Shown here piece after piece: positions 1 to 10,802 of a stretch of DNA of 47,804 nucleotides; position 1 is the stretch's first letter; each line of letters begins with the position of its first letter. The position numbers were made by a program, and so were the translations under genes. Source of the DNA: Spirogloea muscicola (taxonomy: Eukaryota; Streptophyta; Zygnematophyceae; Spirogloeales; Spirogloeaceae); NCBI GenBank assembly GCA_009602725.1, contig WELB01000003.1, forward strand, positions 1,277,500-1,325,303, written 5' to 3'. The notes under the pieces are model-generated. The model was not told the origin of the DNA. It saw nothing but the letters and a program-made list of their open reading frames with translations, and ran no database searches.

Positions 1-3000
1 GGTGGCCGCCGGGGCCGGCCAGGCCGGCCAGTCCCACCCGCGCCGTCCCCACCCACGCCTCAGCACTGGCAGTGGCTGGCCGGCCTCGACCTGGCAGCCG
101 TCCACCGCCAGGCGGCCCTCCCGCTCGTCCGCCACGTTCCCCGCTGGGTGCGTCCACACATTCGCCGCGCGCTTCGCCCGGCGATGCAGCGGATTGTCCG
201 AGACCATCGGGACGAGGCGGCCTGGAAGCAGTTCCTCCTCTTCCCCCGGCTACTGCTCGGGCGCGTCCCCAACGACGGCCGCCGGCAGGGCCAGCAGCCC
301 CTCCTGGAGCGCGTCCAGATGTTCGAGGGCGGCCAGTGGGAGGAGCTTCTGGTGCGCCACGATGCAGCGGTGGCCGCCTCGGCGGCAGACCATGGGGCCA
401 CGCGGGCCGCGCCAGCCGGGGCCGCCATTGTCCGCTGGGCGCTACGCTTCGACCATGCGGGCGAGTTGTCCAGGGCGGTCCAGGCCCTGGACGACTCGGT
501 GCTGGCGCCCACCAACGCCGCCACGCGGGCGGCCCTGGACTCCCTGCACCCTCCGGCGCGCAACCCCCTGCCCCCTGGGCTGGACACCTTCACCCCGCTG
601 GAGGAGGTGGTCCTCGACGCCGACGCCCTGCGGCAGGCCCTGCAGAGCAGCCGCCACGCAGCCGCTGGAGGTCCTTCCCACATGCTCACCGAGCACCACC
701 GGGAAAGCTTCTTGGAGGGGGACGCTGCCGACTTCGCGGCGCTCCACCAGGTGTGCCAGCTCCTAGCTCGCGACCAGGTCCCAGCCAGCGTTCGGGACGT
801 CCTGTGCGCCAGTACACTGCTGGCGCTCAGCAAGGCCGGCGGAGGGGTCCGGCCCATCGCCATCGGGGAGGTACTCTACCGTCTGGTGGGGCGCGCACTC
901 TGGCAACAGCACGCGGGGCAGGCCCAAGCACACCTGGCGCCCCAGCAGTTCGGCGCGGGGCTGCGGAGCGGCGGCGAGACGGTCGTGCACGGCGTACGGG
1001 CCACCCTGGACCTGCACCCCGAGTGGGTGGCTATGGCAGTCGATGTCCGCAATGCTTTCAATAGCGTTGATCGGGACTCATTGCGGAGGAGCTGAGAAAG
1101 ACCTTCCCCAGCCTTCTTCCCTTCTTCAGGCTGGGGTACGGTCGGCCAAGTGACCTGCTGTGGCGGACGGAGGGGGGAGCGGTGGAGACCCTCCACTCCA
1201 CCAGGGGTGCACGTCAAGGGGATCCACTCGCTGGATTCTACTACGCGCTGGCACACCATCGCGCGCTCCAGGCAACGGTCGCGGCTCACCCTGGCGTGCT
1301 GGTGCCGACTTACGCAGATGATACCACTCTGGTGGGACCGCCTGCAGACGTCGTGGCAGCCTTTGCTACCCTCCAGGTGCAGCTGGGCGCGATCGGCCTG
1401 GACATCAGGGCGGACAAGTGCTGTGCCTGGTCCCCGGCAGGTCCCCTGCCAGCCCACCTGGGCCTGCCCGTGGGCTGCCAGACACCGGCCGAGGGTCTCA
1501 CTCTCCTCTACGTCCCCCTGGGCGCACCTGCCTTCGTGGCGGAGCAGCTGCAGGGGCGGCTGCAGGACCACCTCCGGCCGGCGGCCCGCCTGCACACGCT
1601 GAACGACATGCAGCTGGCAACCGCCATGCTGACCCGGTGCATCACGCAGCGGCCCCACTACCTGGCCCGCACCGTCCTTCCCTCACCGGCGGTGACGGCA
1701 GCGTATGAGGCCTTCGACACTGGCATTATGGCGGCCGCAGCCTCCCTCGTGCAGCACCCGGCGTTCCTCACCACCCAAGCTGCGCAGCTGCAGGCCAGCC
1801 TGCCGATCAGTCGTGGCGGCTTGGGATGCCGCTCAGTTGCCCGCGTCTGTGAGGCGGCCTTCCTGGGAAGCTGGGCGCAGGTGGCCGCCCCCATGTGTCA
1901 GCGGTTCCTCGTGCACGGACAACGCGCCCTGGAGCGGGCGGCAGCCGATGTGGAGACAGGCCACCTCCCCTTCCAAGTCGCCCTCCGCACTGCCCGCGAC
2001 AGGCTCCTGCAGGTCCACCCCAACATGTCCGAGCAGACTGTTCCTTTCCGGCACCTCGCCCACACTCCAGACCTGCGGGCTCAGGCACGCTTCACGGCAT
2101 TGGTCGAGAAGGCGGCCTCCGACCAGGCGGTGGAGCTTCTCCCTCCGTCTGACGTTCGCGGGCGTGCTCGGCTTCTCTCCGCCTCTTCCCCTGGGGCGGC
2201 GGCGTGGCTCCAAGCGCTCCCACTCTATGCCGCACTTACCATGCCCGACGAGGTCTACCGGACGGCGGTGCATCGGCTCTTGGGGCTCCTCCCTCCCTGC
2301 CTTACAGGTGTCACACAGTGCGAGTGCGGCGCCCGGCACGCCGACCCTGCGGAGCTGGCCGCGCACATGCTCCGTTGCGCCCACGGAGGCGAGCGGACCG
2401 CTTCCCATGATCTTTCGCGCGATGGTATGCAGGGGGTGTTCATAGAGGCGGGCTTCAAGGTGGCGGTGGAGTGCTCCTCAGTCATGCCCATCCTGCCGGG
2501 CGAGGACGGCCGGTCGCACACCCGACGCGTCGACCTGGTCGCTATCCCGCCCGGCGGCGGTCCCCGCATCATCGCTGATGTGGTGACAACGGACAGCTAC
2601 GACTCCGGCAACCCCACCAGGTCGGCGTCGTTTGCAGGGCATGCAGTAGGCCTGGCAGCCCGGGCAAAAGAGAGAAAATATGCCGATCACCCGGTCGGTG
2701 ATGAGTTCGCGGCCCTGGCGATAGATGTTCACGGGGCCTTCGGCAGCCGCTGGCTGGATCTCCTCCAGCGGCTTGCTCGTCACGCTATTGATCGGCGGTC
2801 GGGTCCGCCCGGGGCGCTGCCCGGCTTCAACGCCGCCGGGTCGCTCGCCCAGGTCTTTCGCATGCGCTTGGCGGTATCGTTCCAGCGATCCCTTGCCCAC
2901 GCTGTCCACACGCGCGCAGGACGCGCTCTGGCCGCGGCCTCCGGGTCTCGGCGGAGTGCCTCCTTCCCTGCCTCGAGCTACTCGGACCTGATGTTGCTCA

Positions 3001-3014
3001 CTCGCGGGTACTGA
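1..3014 (+). pseudogene. Non-LTR retrotransposon ORF (reverse transcriptase with C-terminal nuclease-like region), frameshifted, 5' end outside window
   Basis: The reading frame is open from base 1 to 1095 (frame 1) and continues in another frame from about 1100 to the stop at 3012-3014. The two parts together read as one reverse transcriptase. Motif A (AVDVRNAFNSVDR) ends near 1072, motif B (GARQGDPLAG) lies near 1210-1240 and the catalytic motif C (YADDT) near 1311. The break is a one- or two-base slip near 1075-1100, just after motif A. Further on are a CxC...H...C cluster (2319-2378) and a region with VDLV, IADVV and a later Lys-Tyr pair (2525-2690). I read this as a decayed or variant restriction-like nuclease, as in LINEs that carry a C-terminal endonuclease; the canonical E/DxK is not visible. 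The ORF ends in SDLMLLTRGY-stop, the same ending seen in many fragments elsewhere in the window. As it stands it should not give a full-length protein. Confidence 0.88.
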
Positions 3015-3078
3015 GCTTCCCTAGTATGTTGTCGTGATTGGTAGAGTAGAGGAGTCCTTCCTCGGCATCTCATTCTTC

Positions 3079-3207
3079 GGCTTTGGACATTGTCCATTCT
3101 TTTTGGGCTGGCTTTGCCAGCCCCTCTTTCTCTATGGGCGAGCCTTCTTCTTAGAGAAAGAGGCGTCGGCAAAGCCAGCCCAAAAAGAATGGACAATGTC
3201 CAAAGCC
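3079..3207. repeat. Long hairpin 3' of the LINE stop
   Basis: Arms 3079-3133 and 3153-3207 are inverted copies (about 55 bp with few mismatches) separated by 19 bases. Each arm contains the sequence TTGTCCATTC followed by the short hairpin GGGCTGGC-TTT-GCCAGCCC (3105-3123). It lies about 65 bp after the LINE stop codon. Confidence 0.85.
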
Positions 3208-3224
3208 AAAGAAAGAGAAGCCAG

Positions 3225-3580
3225 AGAAGGACTAGATGCAGAACACAAGACGATGCAGAGGGAAGCTCAGTACCCGCGAGTTAGTCAGAGTAGCTCGCTG
3301 CAGGGAAAGAGGCACTGAAAGGTTGTGAAAGGCCAGCCCTTGTCCATTCCTTTTGGGCTGGCTTCTCCCAGCCACCAGTCAATCTGCGCGCTTGCTGCTG
3401 TGAAAGGCCAGCCCAAGAAGAGTTGACAAGGTCCAAAGAGCCGAAAGGCGCCTAAACCACACAGCTATGCACGAGACTACCGCGGATGAGAGCTTAAGAA
3501 CCACGAGGTAGCGGCAGCAAGTCGGAGTAACTCGCGGCTGGGAAAGAAGCACCTCGCCGAGACCCAGAAGCAGCAGCACC
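3225..3580 (-). mobile_element. Inverted copies of the LINE 3' tail
   Basis: Around 3255-3300 the complement of the LINE terminus (TCAGTACCCGCGAGT...) reappears in reverse orientation, so the 3' end of the element at 2980-3020 is mirrored within 300 bp. A second, more diverged reversed tail sits at 3490-3550. Between them are further GGCCAGCCC hairpin copies (3331-3373, 3400-3412). No intact coding is left. Confidence 0.65.
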
Positions 3581-3845
3581 GGACCTTGTCAGCGCTTTTC
3601 GGGCTGGCTTCTCACTCCTGGCTGATGAGTCAGATGACTACCTGGTTCACCATAATAACGAGTTTAACAGCACGACTCCCCAGCCCAAAGTCTTCACCAA
3701 ATATATCTACTGAAAGAAAAGAAGGCGTAGCATTTCGCAAGAATTGGGAGAAGCCAAGCCGAGCCAGTAAGCTGTTTAGGCGGCTTGTTTGCCCAAAGAA
3801 GGGGTGTCCTAGCAAGATGGACTTATTTCATTCTGATGTTATCTT

Positions 3846-3967
3846 AGGTACCTTAGATTAGGTCTCCGTATTATGTAGCATTGTTTAGTCTGCACTCGAC
3901 TCTGCCTGAACAATGTATTGGCTTGAATTGGCCTCCCTTTCAATTCATGCGCCCCGCGCGCCTTCTC
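3846..3967 (+). repeat. Dispersed repeat B, full-length copy
   Basis: This block starts at ACCTTAGATTAGGTCTCCGT and ends at GCGCGCCTTCTCTC. It recurs almost unchanged at 26298-26422 (one difference seen by eye) and more diverged at 11812-11938. Shorter inverted copies lie at 8805-8872, 10729-10802, 12037-12108 and 26483-26546. No coding capacity is visible. It may be a MITE or a 3'-UTR-derived repeat. Confidence 0.8.
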
Positions 3968-5002
3968 TCTGAGATGAGACCGCTGTGCTCCTTTGGTGAC
4001 TCTACCTACGATTGCCACCTACCCTGGATGTGGGCGGAGCCTGTGCTAGTCTGATCTGTGTCTGCCATTATGAGCGGATCTGCGTCTGCACCTCCGCTCC
4101 GAGGCGGGTCTAGTGAGTCTGTAAAGATGGGCAAACGCCCCAGCTGAGAATCTTCAGAAGATTGGGAAGAGGAGGCCGTCAACAACCAGTTAACCACCAT
4201 CAAGAGGTGCGACATTAGGAGTCGCCAGATCGCCAGATCTGAATCTCCAACACCTTGAAGGTGCACCATATTTCTCACACAATCACTTCCATTACATCAG
4301 GTGAAGGCCATCATTAATTAGACATGCGGCCCTCCAAGTGTCATGAATCCATAGTCATGGGCAAGGCCCTGCACTGTCTTTGGCAGATCGTCTATGGCAG
4401 CTTGCATACTGCTAATTCTAAGGATATTGTTGGCAGTGAGGCTACACCAGATCGCAGCCTCACTGTATCAGCACGCAAAGTCACTTGATCAGGCCAGATT
4501 GTTTTGCGAGGAGTCTTGCAGTCTTCTTGTGATATTTTGTCAAGACAGCCACCTCGCTGCAATTCACATCTGCAAGACCTACTCTGACATGTTTGTACTG
4601 GTCAGGGGAGCATAGGCGTAGGAACCAGTTTTGTATAAACAAAAGAGGACCAAGTCTAGGTCCAAAGTAAGAGATGGCTTCTGCAGGATGCCAATAAGAC
4701 AAGCCACTCATTTGCTTCTGAATAAGTGAGCTGTGCCTTCGGCCAGCCCAACGAAGTGCTACTTCTAAGGCGACTGCTAACCTTTGCCAAAAACTGTTTG
4801 CTAGAATTTGAGGAGTATATGCCCTGCCAAGAAAGAATGAATTAATGTTGATGCTATGGGGAGTAAGGGTGAAGCCTGAATCCTCTTGAGCACTATCAAA
4901 ATTGACTGATGTCTAGGCGAGCAGGTTGACCAAGAACATTGGGTTCCTGCCGCTCTGGTGTGCCGTGATATCCTGGTGCTGCGGCCAGCCTCCATTCCGT
5001 GG
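3968..5002. other. Intergenic / probable NDRG 3' UTR, no recognised gene
   Basis: Short reading frames on both strands (for example 4394-4615 + and 4481-4711 -) resemble no family I know and show no exon-like continuation. The segment next to 5003 is probably 3' UTR of the minus-strand NDRG gene. Confidence 0.5.
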
Positions 5003-7575
5003 CTACAAAACGTCTGCCAGCTGCCTATTTACACTGTCCCGTTCCACCTTTGTCTTTATAGGCTTCAACTTGACACCCATGCCCTGGGGTGAGAGTGCCT
5101 CTGAGGAGCACAAAGGAGAGGTTGGTGATCTTGGAGCCCTCCTTAGCTCAAAGAACAAAGCCCGCTGAAAGCCAAGTCGACTCAAAAACCGCTCCATGGC
5201 TCTTTGCATCATATTTGGCCGCTCCTCGGTGACCAATGCACCGCATGTTGGAACCTGGAAGTTAACGAGTCAACATTTCCATGACACTTTAGCGGCATCA
5301 TAATTACTATAACCAACTTTAGCGGCGTCAGTGCAGTGGCAACTTACTACGCAGAAGCAATGACATTCCATACCTGCACAATAGCTACTACATACACACT
5401 GCACACACTGAAAACGGACACAATGAATACAATGAGTCCGATGGAACAATGTAGGTGGCTTGACATTTGCAAGTTAGGTACCTCAATGTATGTCACAGAG
5501 TCCTTGCTCAATTGGGTGATCATGTGCAAGCTTTCTCCAAGAAAGCTGGAATTTTGGCCACTTATGACAAGGGATGGACATTGCAATGTACGCAGATTCT
5601 CTGATATATCTCGTCGCCTGCACATTATGTAGCAATGTCCTGGTCAGCTGCTTCTCAATGAGCAGCAGGAGCAAGGAGGAGAACAAAGAAGCAGCAAATT
5701 GTTGCAATACTTACTGGGCCAAGGCTCGGACGTAGCGTGCGACGTTGTGTGGGTTTCGTCGCTCCAGATCCTGCAAGCAAACAGGTGACTATCAGAGACA
5801 AGCCATGAGATGATTCATTCATATGCATTTGCTGACATGCGTAAAATGCAGTCGCAAGGTGCACAGCGTTGTAGGTGCATACTCACCCTTCTGAATGTGC
5901 GCACTGCTTCAGGAGTGGGACCAGAATTACCATTTTCCTGTATGCAGTGAGTGAGGTCAAAAGTGAGTTTCACCATCGTGAAAGAGTTCTGCCCTTGGAT
6001 GATGTACTTGTCCAGCTTGCAGTTGTAGACTGCTTAAACTGAGGGCAGACAGCAGAGACTCATACGATCAGCACATGACGTATACCTGGCAGAAATAACG
6101 CTGCAGGAGTGTGTCTTTTGCAAATGTTGTCCATCCATAGTAATGAAGAACACTTGCAAGCGCCTGCATGGTGCAAAATTGACAAAGTCAAACACGTGTA
6201 TACTTCAAAAGCAAAGCTACCTCTAGCGAAATGTAAGAACAGTATAATAGGACAGTGAAAAGCAAGGGTAGACTGACAGGCTTCCACTGAAGGCGACATG
6301 CTGATTTGGATTCTATGAGTACCTTTGAGTAGGCCCACTCAGTCCACGTAGGTGCTTGACAGATTGGTGATACAAGAATGAGGCCCAGCACTTTCTCTGG
6401 ATATTGAATCTGTTACCACCAATACCATTTGAACGTTGCATTAGTCTCACAACTTTGGTAATGTCATCCTGTATGCTATCTGCGACTTTCCACGATAATC
6501 TGTAGTGCTCTGAGCTATATGTATTTTTGCAAATGTCCTCCCTGGACATGATAAGTATGACCTGAATTGCTTCAGGAGTGTGAAGCAAAGCACAGCAGTA
6601 AAAGCAAATGGACAGCTTCATCCATAGAAGAGTCAATAAACTCGCATCTTATAGCAATAGGGTCAGCTGCGATTCCATTACCGCATATTGAGTCAGGATG
6701 TAAGCTCCACCAGTCACGCCGAGGCTGACCATTACTTGAATCCTGTTTTAGGCAACATAGACTCAGCATCCAAGAACAAACTAGCTGCCAAGCAGCAGTT
6801 GACTGGCATTCTTCAACTCGATCTCATGGTAATTCTCAGCATCGTACCTGAAGAAGCCGACAATGTCCTTCACTTGACTTACAAGATCGTCCACACTCCA
6901 ATCTGGCCCAGACATGTCTGCAGCATTCGTCTGCAAGGTGCACAAGATCAAGTGTCCTTCAGATGGAGAGCCAAGCATAGCAAGGATAGCACTAGCCTTG
7001 TGACTTTGAGTCAGCCTGCTTGGCAAGATACTGCTGAATCATCCAGAATAAAGCTCTCCATCTGATGTACCTCATGGCCAGGCGAGTCGATATGATAGAT
7101 GCAGAAGTTGTGAAGGAGTAAAGTGGCAATATCAGCACAAAGGAATAGCCCTTGGAAACAGTTCGTATCTGCAGACAGAGTTTCAACAGGTGATCAACAC
7201 TTGATACTGGCAAAGCATGATGATATTAGTCATCGTCATCTGGGAAGGCAATGGAGGGTTTGAAAGCTTACGGTCGAGCCCTATGTCATGGTAAGTGACG
7301 AGTCCTGGCTTCCTGCGATTCCCAACAACCGTCACATTCACGTTTCCAAGCCTGGTCGGTACTACCTCAACTTGAGGCTCCTCCTCTCCACTGCTAGTGT
7401 CATCATAGGAGGAAGCTGAGCTCCAGCTTTCGCTTCGTCCAGAGAGCATGGACAACGGGTACGCCGTGGACGTTGTGATGAGGCCCGGAGGCACAGGGAG
7501 TCGCCTGAGGTCTGGAGGTGACTCCCAAGGGGGCAAGGCCTCGTCTGGACCATCTTCCATAGCCGTCAGCAGCAC
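5003..7575 (-). CDS. NDRG (N-myc downstream-regulated) family protein
   Basis: Ten exons, with the ATG taken at 7560 (an in-frame ATG at 7575 is also possible): 7560-7272, 7168-7032, 6930-6848, 6742-6682, 6409-6323, 6163-6086, 5937-5887, 5770-5715, 5617-5482, 5254-5003. All boundaries are GT-AG, phases close, and the product is about 409 residues (usual 340-390). Family marks in order are [74 protein letters not shown] and [14 protein letters not shown] proteins have an alpha/beta-hydrolase fold thought to be non-enzymatic. The nucleophile-elbow position here reads GVTGGAY with no serine, which agrees. In plants the related NDL proteins bind G-protein beta subunits; that role here is inference. 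The N-terminal ~60 residues, rich in Pro, Ser and acidic residues, are an extension of unknown use. The C-terminal tail after LGFQRALFF is basic and unconserved. Confidence 0.93.
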
Positions 7576-7599
7576 GGCCCTCCAACTCTGGTCAGCTCA

Positions 7600-8590
7600 T
7601 AGTGCTTCAACCCGGCGGCTGTTGAGCATGTGGAGCACGCGAGGCAGGTCGGCAACTCCGCAGCGGCACCCCGGCAAGCGCTCCCTCGACGGCCTTCCGG
7701 TGACGGCCTTCCGCTGACCACCGCGGCGGCACAAGCTTCGCGTGCCGTGGGACGGCACAGCGGTCTGCCGGCCGGAGGTAGAAGCGGAGGCGGCCAGGCG
7801 GCGCGGCCGGGCGCCGCGGCGGAGCTTGGGGACGGGGAGCCGGGGGGCGGAGTTGGTCGCAGCGGAGGACGACTGCGGGCCGCGGGGCGGGGGGGCTCGG
7901 CAGGCTGGCCGGCTGGCTACGCCGCCGCGCGGGGTTCGGAGGGGTAGCGGGGGAGTGGCGCTGGGAAGGACCAGACCTGCCGTTCGGAGAGAGCCGATAG
8001 GAGCGGTGGTCGTTGGTGTCTGCGGAACGTGGGGAAGGGCACCGTCAAACCCCACTACAGCCGTCCCACGCATGCGGGGGCCGTCCCGCCCCCCGGCCGA
8101 CGGCCCGGCCACGTGTCGGGGAGGTCAAGGCCCCGCCCAGTCGCCCGAGGCAAGGGCGCGCCTTGGTCGGGCTGACGACGATGGGCAGGGGGGTGGCCTT
8201 GGCGATCTTGGCCCCCGGTCGCCACGTGGCGGCCGACTGCCGGGCCGATGGGCCGCATCCGGCGGCGGCCGCGGGCGCAACGGTCGCGCGGCGCCGTCGG
8301 GGCGGGCCGGCCGACAGTCGGGCGACTCCGCCGGACGATCGCCGGGTCCCCGCGGACAGTGGCCATTGGAAAAAGAATTTGGGAAAAGCTTCACTTTCTC
8401 CCCATTCGTTACTTTCGCCGACGAGGCCGCCCCCGTCGGGAGCGGCGCCGGATGGTTCCGGGCGCTTTCCGGCGGCGACCAGCCGGCCGGCCCGGCGTGC
8501 GACGGCCCGTCCCTACGGGCTCCCCGTCCAGGACAACCTCCAGGACCGGAAATCCGAACGACCCGAAGGCGGAAGTTGGGCGTCGCGGAA
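7600..8590. other. GC-rich segment upstream of NDRG, no recognised gene
   Basis: The base composition jumps well above the neighbouring AT-richer gene. Long open frames exist on both strands (e.g. 7742-8650 + and 7597-8112 -), but their translations are Arg/Gly/Pro/Ala strings expected from high GC. No splice pattern or family motif is visible. It may hold the promoter and 5' UTR of NDRG at its left edge; the rest is unexplained. Confidence 0.5.
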
Positions 8591-8594
8591 GAAG

Positions 8595-8875
8595 AAGTGG
8601 CATTCCCAATGGGGGCAAGGGCTGCGAAAAGCCAGCCCAAAAAGAATTGACAAGGGTTTTGGAGGGGCCTACAAGCGATTAGCAGCTACAAAGGGGCCGG
8701 AAGATGCTATGTCAGAACAGGGGGAAGGATGGTTCACTCAGTAGGTACGAGTGAGTAGCCTCAGATCCGACAGACTAGTTGCCGGGAAACTATCGGGAAG
8801 AAGAGAGAAGGCGCGCGGGGCGCATGAATTGAAAGGGAGGCCAATTCAAGCCAATACATTGTTCAGGGGAAGAAG
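8595..8875 (-). mobile_element. LINE 3' tail with hairpin and repeat B copy, reversed
   Basis: Read on the minus strand, 8800-8738 gives the LINE ending SDLRLLTRTY-like before a stop, followed by flank that matches 39105-39300 closely. The flank includes the hairpin at 8619-8638 (reverse complement of GGGCTGGC...GCAGCCC). A repeat B copy in reverse orientation occupies 8805-8872. Another reversed hairpin sits at 8909-8928. Confidence 0.7.
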
Positions 8876-8991
8876 AGAAGAAGAGAAGGGGCTCGACCAT
8901 TGAGGATAGGGGCTGGACAAGCCAGCCCAAAAAAAATTTAACAAAGAGCCGCGGATCTCGTCCTCGCTGCCGGTCGCCCGACCTCCACGGC

Positions 8992-9113
8992 CAGGCCTAG
9001 CAGTCGGCCGCCCGGATGTTTCCTGTCAAGTCCTGATCGTCCTATGTTTGGGCAGGCCTAGCAGTCAGCCGCCCGGATGTTTCCTGTCAACTCCTGATCG
9101 TCCTATGTTTGGG
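8992..9113. repeat. 61-bp tandem duplication
   Basis: Units 8992-9052 and 9053-9113 begin CAGGCCTAGCAGTC and differ at only two or three positions. No coding sense is visible. Confidence 0.9.
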
Positions 9114-9504
9114 CAGGCTCTTCACAGCCCACGCTTCACAACCACTTTCTTTCACTTCTATCCATGCGCTATGGATATAGCGGATCGGGCTAAGCAATGA
9201 TCAGTAGTCAACGATCAGCGGCGATGTAACTGTCGATGACCATTAATACCGGGCGGGTGTCACAGCCTGCGGGGTACCTAATCCGGCCTGGACCTCTTGC
9301 CCGTTACAATGTTTGCGGTGGCTACGGTATGAAATCTTCCTGACTCATCCACTCACATCTGACTGGACTGGTGGACGCGTTGACGTGATTGCATTCGGGG
9401 GGCAGCTTGGGGTACACTAGCATTCCGTAGGCATTAGTTGCAGGTTGCAGCACACGGCTCTTGCTTAGCTTACAGCGCTCCTAAGCTCTGCCTATTCATC
9501 AGCG
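9114..9504. other. No recognised feature
   Basis: Single-copy-looking sequence without an ORF, RNA gene or repeat that I can identify. Confidence 0.4.
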
Positions 9505-9603
9505 TGCTGGGCGCGCTCTAAGTAGGCCACTGGCTTCACCGGCTGCGCTCCAGTCCACCAGGTTAGCCTGTCGGATCTGTCTGTGCTCGCCCGTGGGTAC
9601 CAA
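9505..9603 (+). mobile_element. LINE 3' tail remnant
   Basis: In shifted frames the terminus reads RAGRAL...LSDLSVLARGY, matching the end of the LINE ORF at 2900-3014. Stops and indels show decay. Confidence 0.6.
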
Positions 9604-9678
9604 TGTCCCGCTGTTAGCTAAGCTACCTTAGATATCCACCACCTTCGATATCCAGCCACCTTCGATATATGAAGCCCC

Positions 9679-9900
9679 AATTTGGCACTAGCTTTTGCTT
9701 AAACATGTATAGGCTTAAGAAGGCCACCCTTTCAATTTATGCGCACTTCGCACCTTCTCTCACAGCCCTCGCCCCGTTGCAAGAGCTGAACTGCATTAAG
9801 AGCCATCGCCCTCCTTGTGGAAGCATTTCCCTCCTTCTTTTCAAACAATTGGCTTAGATGGCCTCCCTTTCGTTTCATGAGCAATGCGCGCCTTCTCTCC
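9679..9900 (+). repeat. Two diverged repeat B copies
   Basis: The motif (TATAGGCTTAAGAAGGCCACCCTTTC..., ending in a CGCACCTTCTCTC-like string) occurs near 9695-9765 and again near 9845-9900. Both match the 3' half of repeat B with many substitutions. Confidence 0.55.
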
Positions 9901-9987
9901 ACCCCTCGGCCACTCTACTTGGCCTTTTACAGCCATCGCCGCCATATGGGAGCACTTTTACCTGAAGGATCTTCTATTCTCTCGTTA

Positions 9988-10217
9988 GGGGGCGTTGAAG
10001 TGGCTTTCTGCACTTCCCATATACGAGTCCCTTCGGCTCCCCGGGGACCGATTTTGGACTGCAGTCAACCACCACCTCGGCTTCCCCCCCTTTGCTTGGC
10101 TGGCATCCAACAGTGCAAATGTGGGCATACTTGTGATGACGACATTTTGTCAGCTGCCCACATATTTGGATGTGTTAAGGGAGGTGAGCGCATCACCTCC
10201 TACAGCCGTTATCCCTA
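9988..10217 (+). mobile_element. LINE internal fragment (Cys/His region)
   Basis: The first part reads ALPIYESLRLPGD, the equivalent of ALPLYAALTMPDE at 2215-2250. After a frameshift near 10085 it reads CKCGHTCDDDILSAAHIFGC and GGERITS, aligning with the CxC...H...C cluster of the LINE. The cluster is kept although the fragment is broken. Confidence 0.7.
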
Positions 10218-10287
10218 TCTGCACTGACCAGAGGTTAGTGAGCGTCCCTTGGCAGAAGACACGGAGAGGGGATCCCGTTCTTCTTAC

Positions 10288-10535
10288 GAACAGTGTACTG
10301 GCTTGCTTTGGCCTCCCTCTTATTCCATCAGCCAACCTTTCTGCTTCACAGCCTTGCCCTCCTTTTATACCGGGCTGAACTTTCACAGCCATCACCCCCA
10401 TTTTTATTCTCCTTCCTCCAGCATCTTGCGCAGCAGGACGATGCCCGCCGCCAATCGGTAGGGTGCTCACTCGTGGCTACGAAGGAAGAAATGGCTCGCC
10501 CATAGGAAAAGAGGGGCTAGCAAAGCCAGCCCAGA
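10288..10535 (+). mobile_element. LINE tail end and hairpin pieces
   Basis: A weak repeat B core lies at 10288-10330. A terminal LTRGYE-like end lies near 10462-10490 and a reversed hairpin (GGGGCTAGCAAAGCCAGCCC) at 10513-10532. All are decayed. Confidence 0.45.
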
Positions 10536-10728
10536 AACGAAAGCCTACTTTAGCATTGCCCTGCTTTCTTAGCCCAATCTTAGCACAAGGCTTTTGCTTT
10601 ATGTAGTGTCTTTCTTTCTCTGCACTCCCTTTCCTTTGCCATAAGCAGTGTACTGACTCAGCTGACCTCCTCCGCACTTCAAGCGCACAACACGCCTTCT
10701 GCTTGTGGCGAAATCTCCTCCTTTAAAA

Positions 10729-10802
10729 GAAGAAGGCGCGCAGTGCGCATGAAATTGAAAGGGAGGCCAATCCGAGCCTTACAAATGTCCTGTTAACTGG
10801 GT
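10729..10802 (-). repeat. Repeat B copy, reversed
   Basis: Contains GAAGGCGCGCAGTGCGCATG and then AAATTGAAAGGGAGGCCAAT, the reverse of the repeat B 3' half. Confidence 0.75.

Noticed and set aside
60-863. Long minus-strand and alternative plus-strand frames over the LINE (60-863 -, 72-1064 +)
   Set aside because: They are shadows of the RT frame in GC-rich DNA; only frame 1 shows family motifs.
4394-4711. Short frames on both strands
   Set aside because: No family features, no splice continuation; likely NDRG 3' UTR.
7742-8744. Plus-strand frames of 243-302 codons
   Set aside because: Arg/Gly/Ala-rich compositional frames that run into the hairpin repeat; equal-length frames exist on the other strand.
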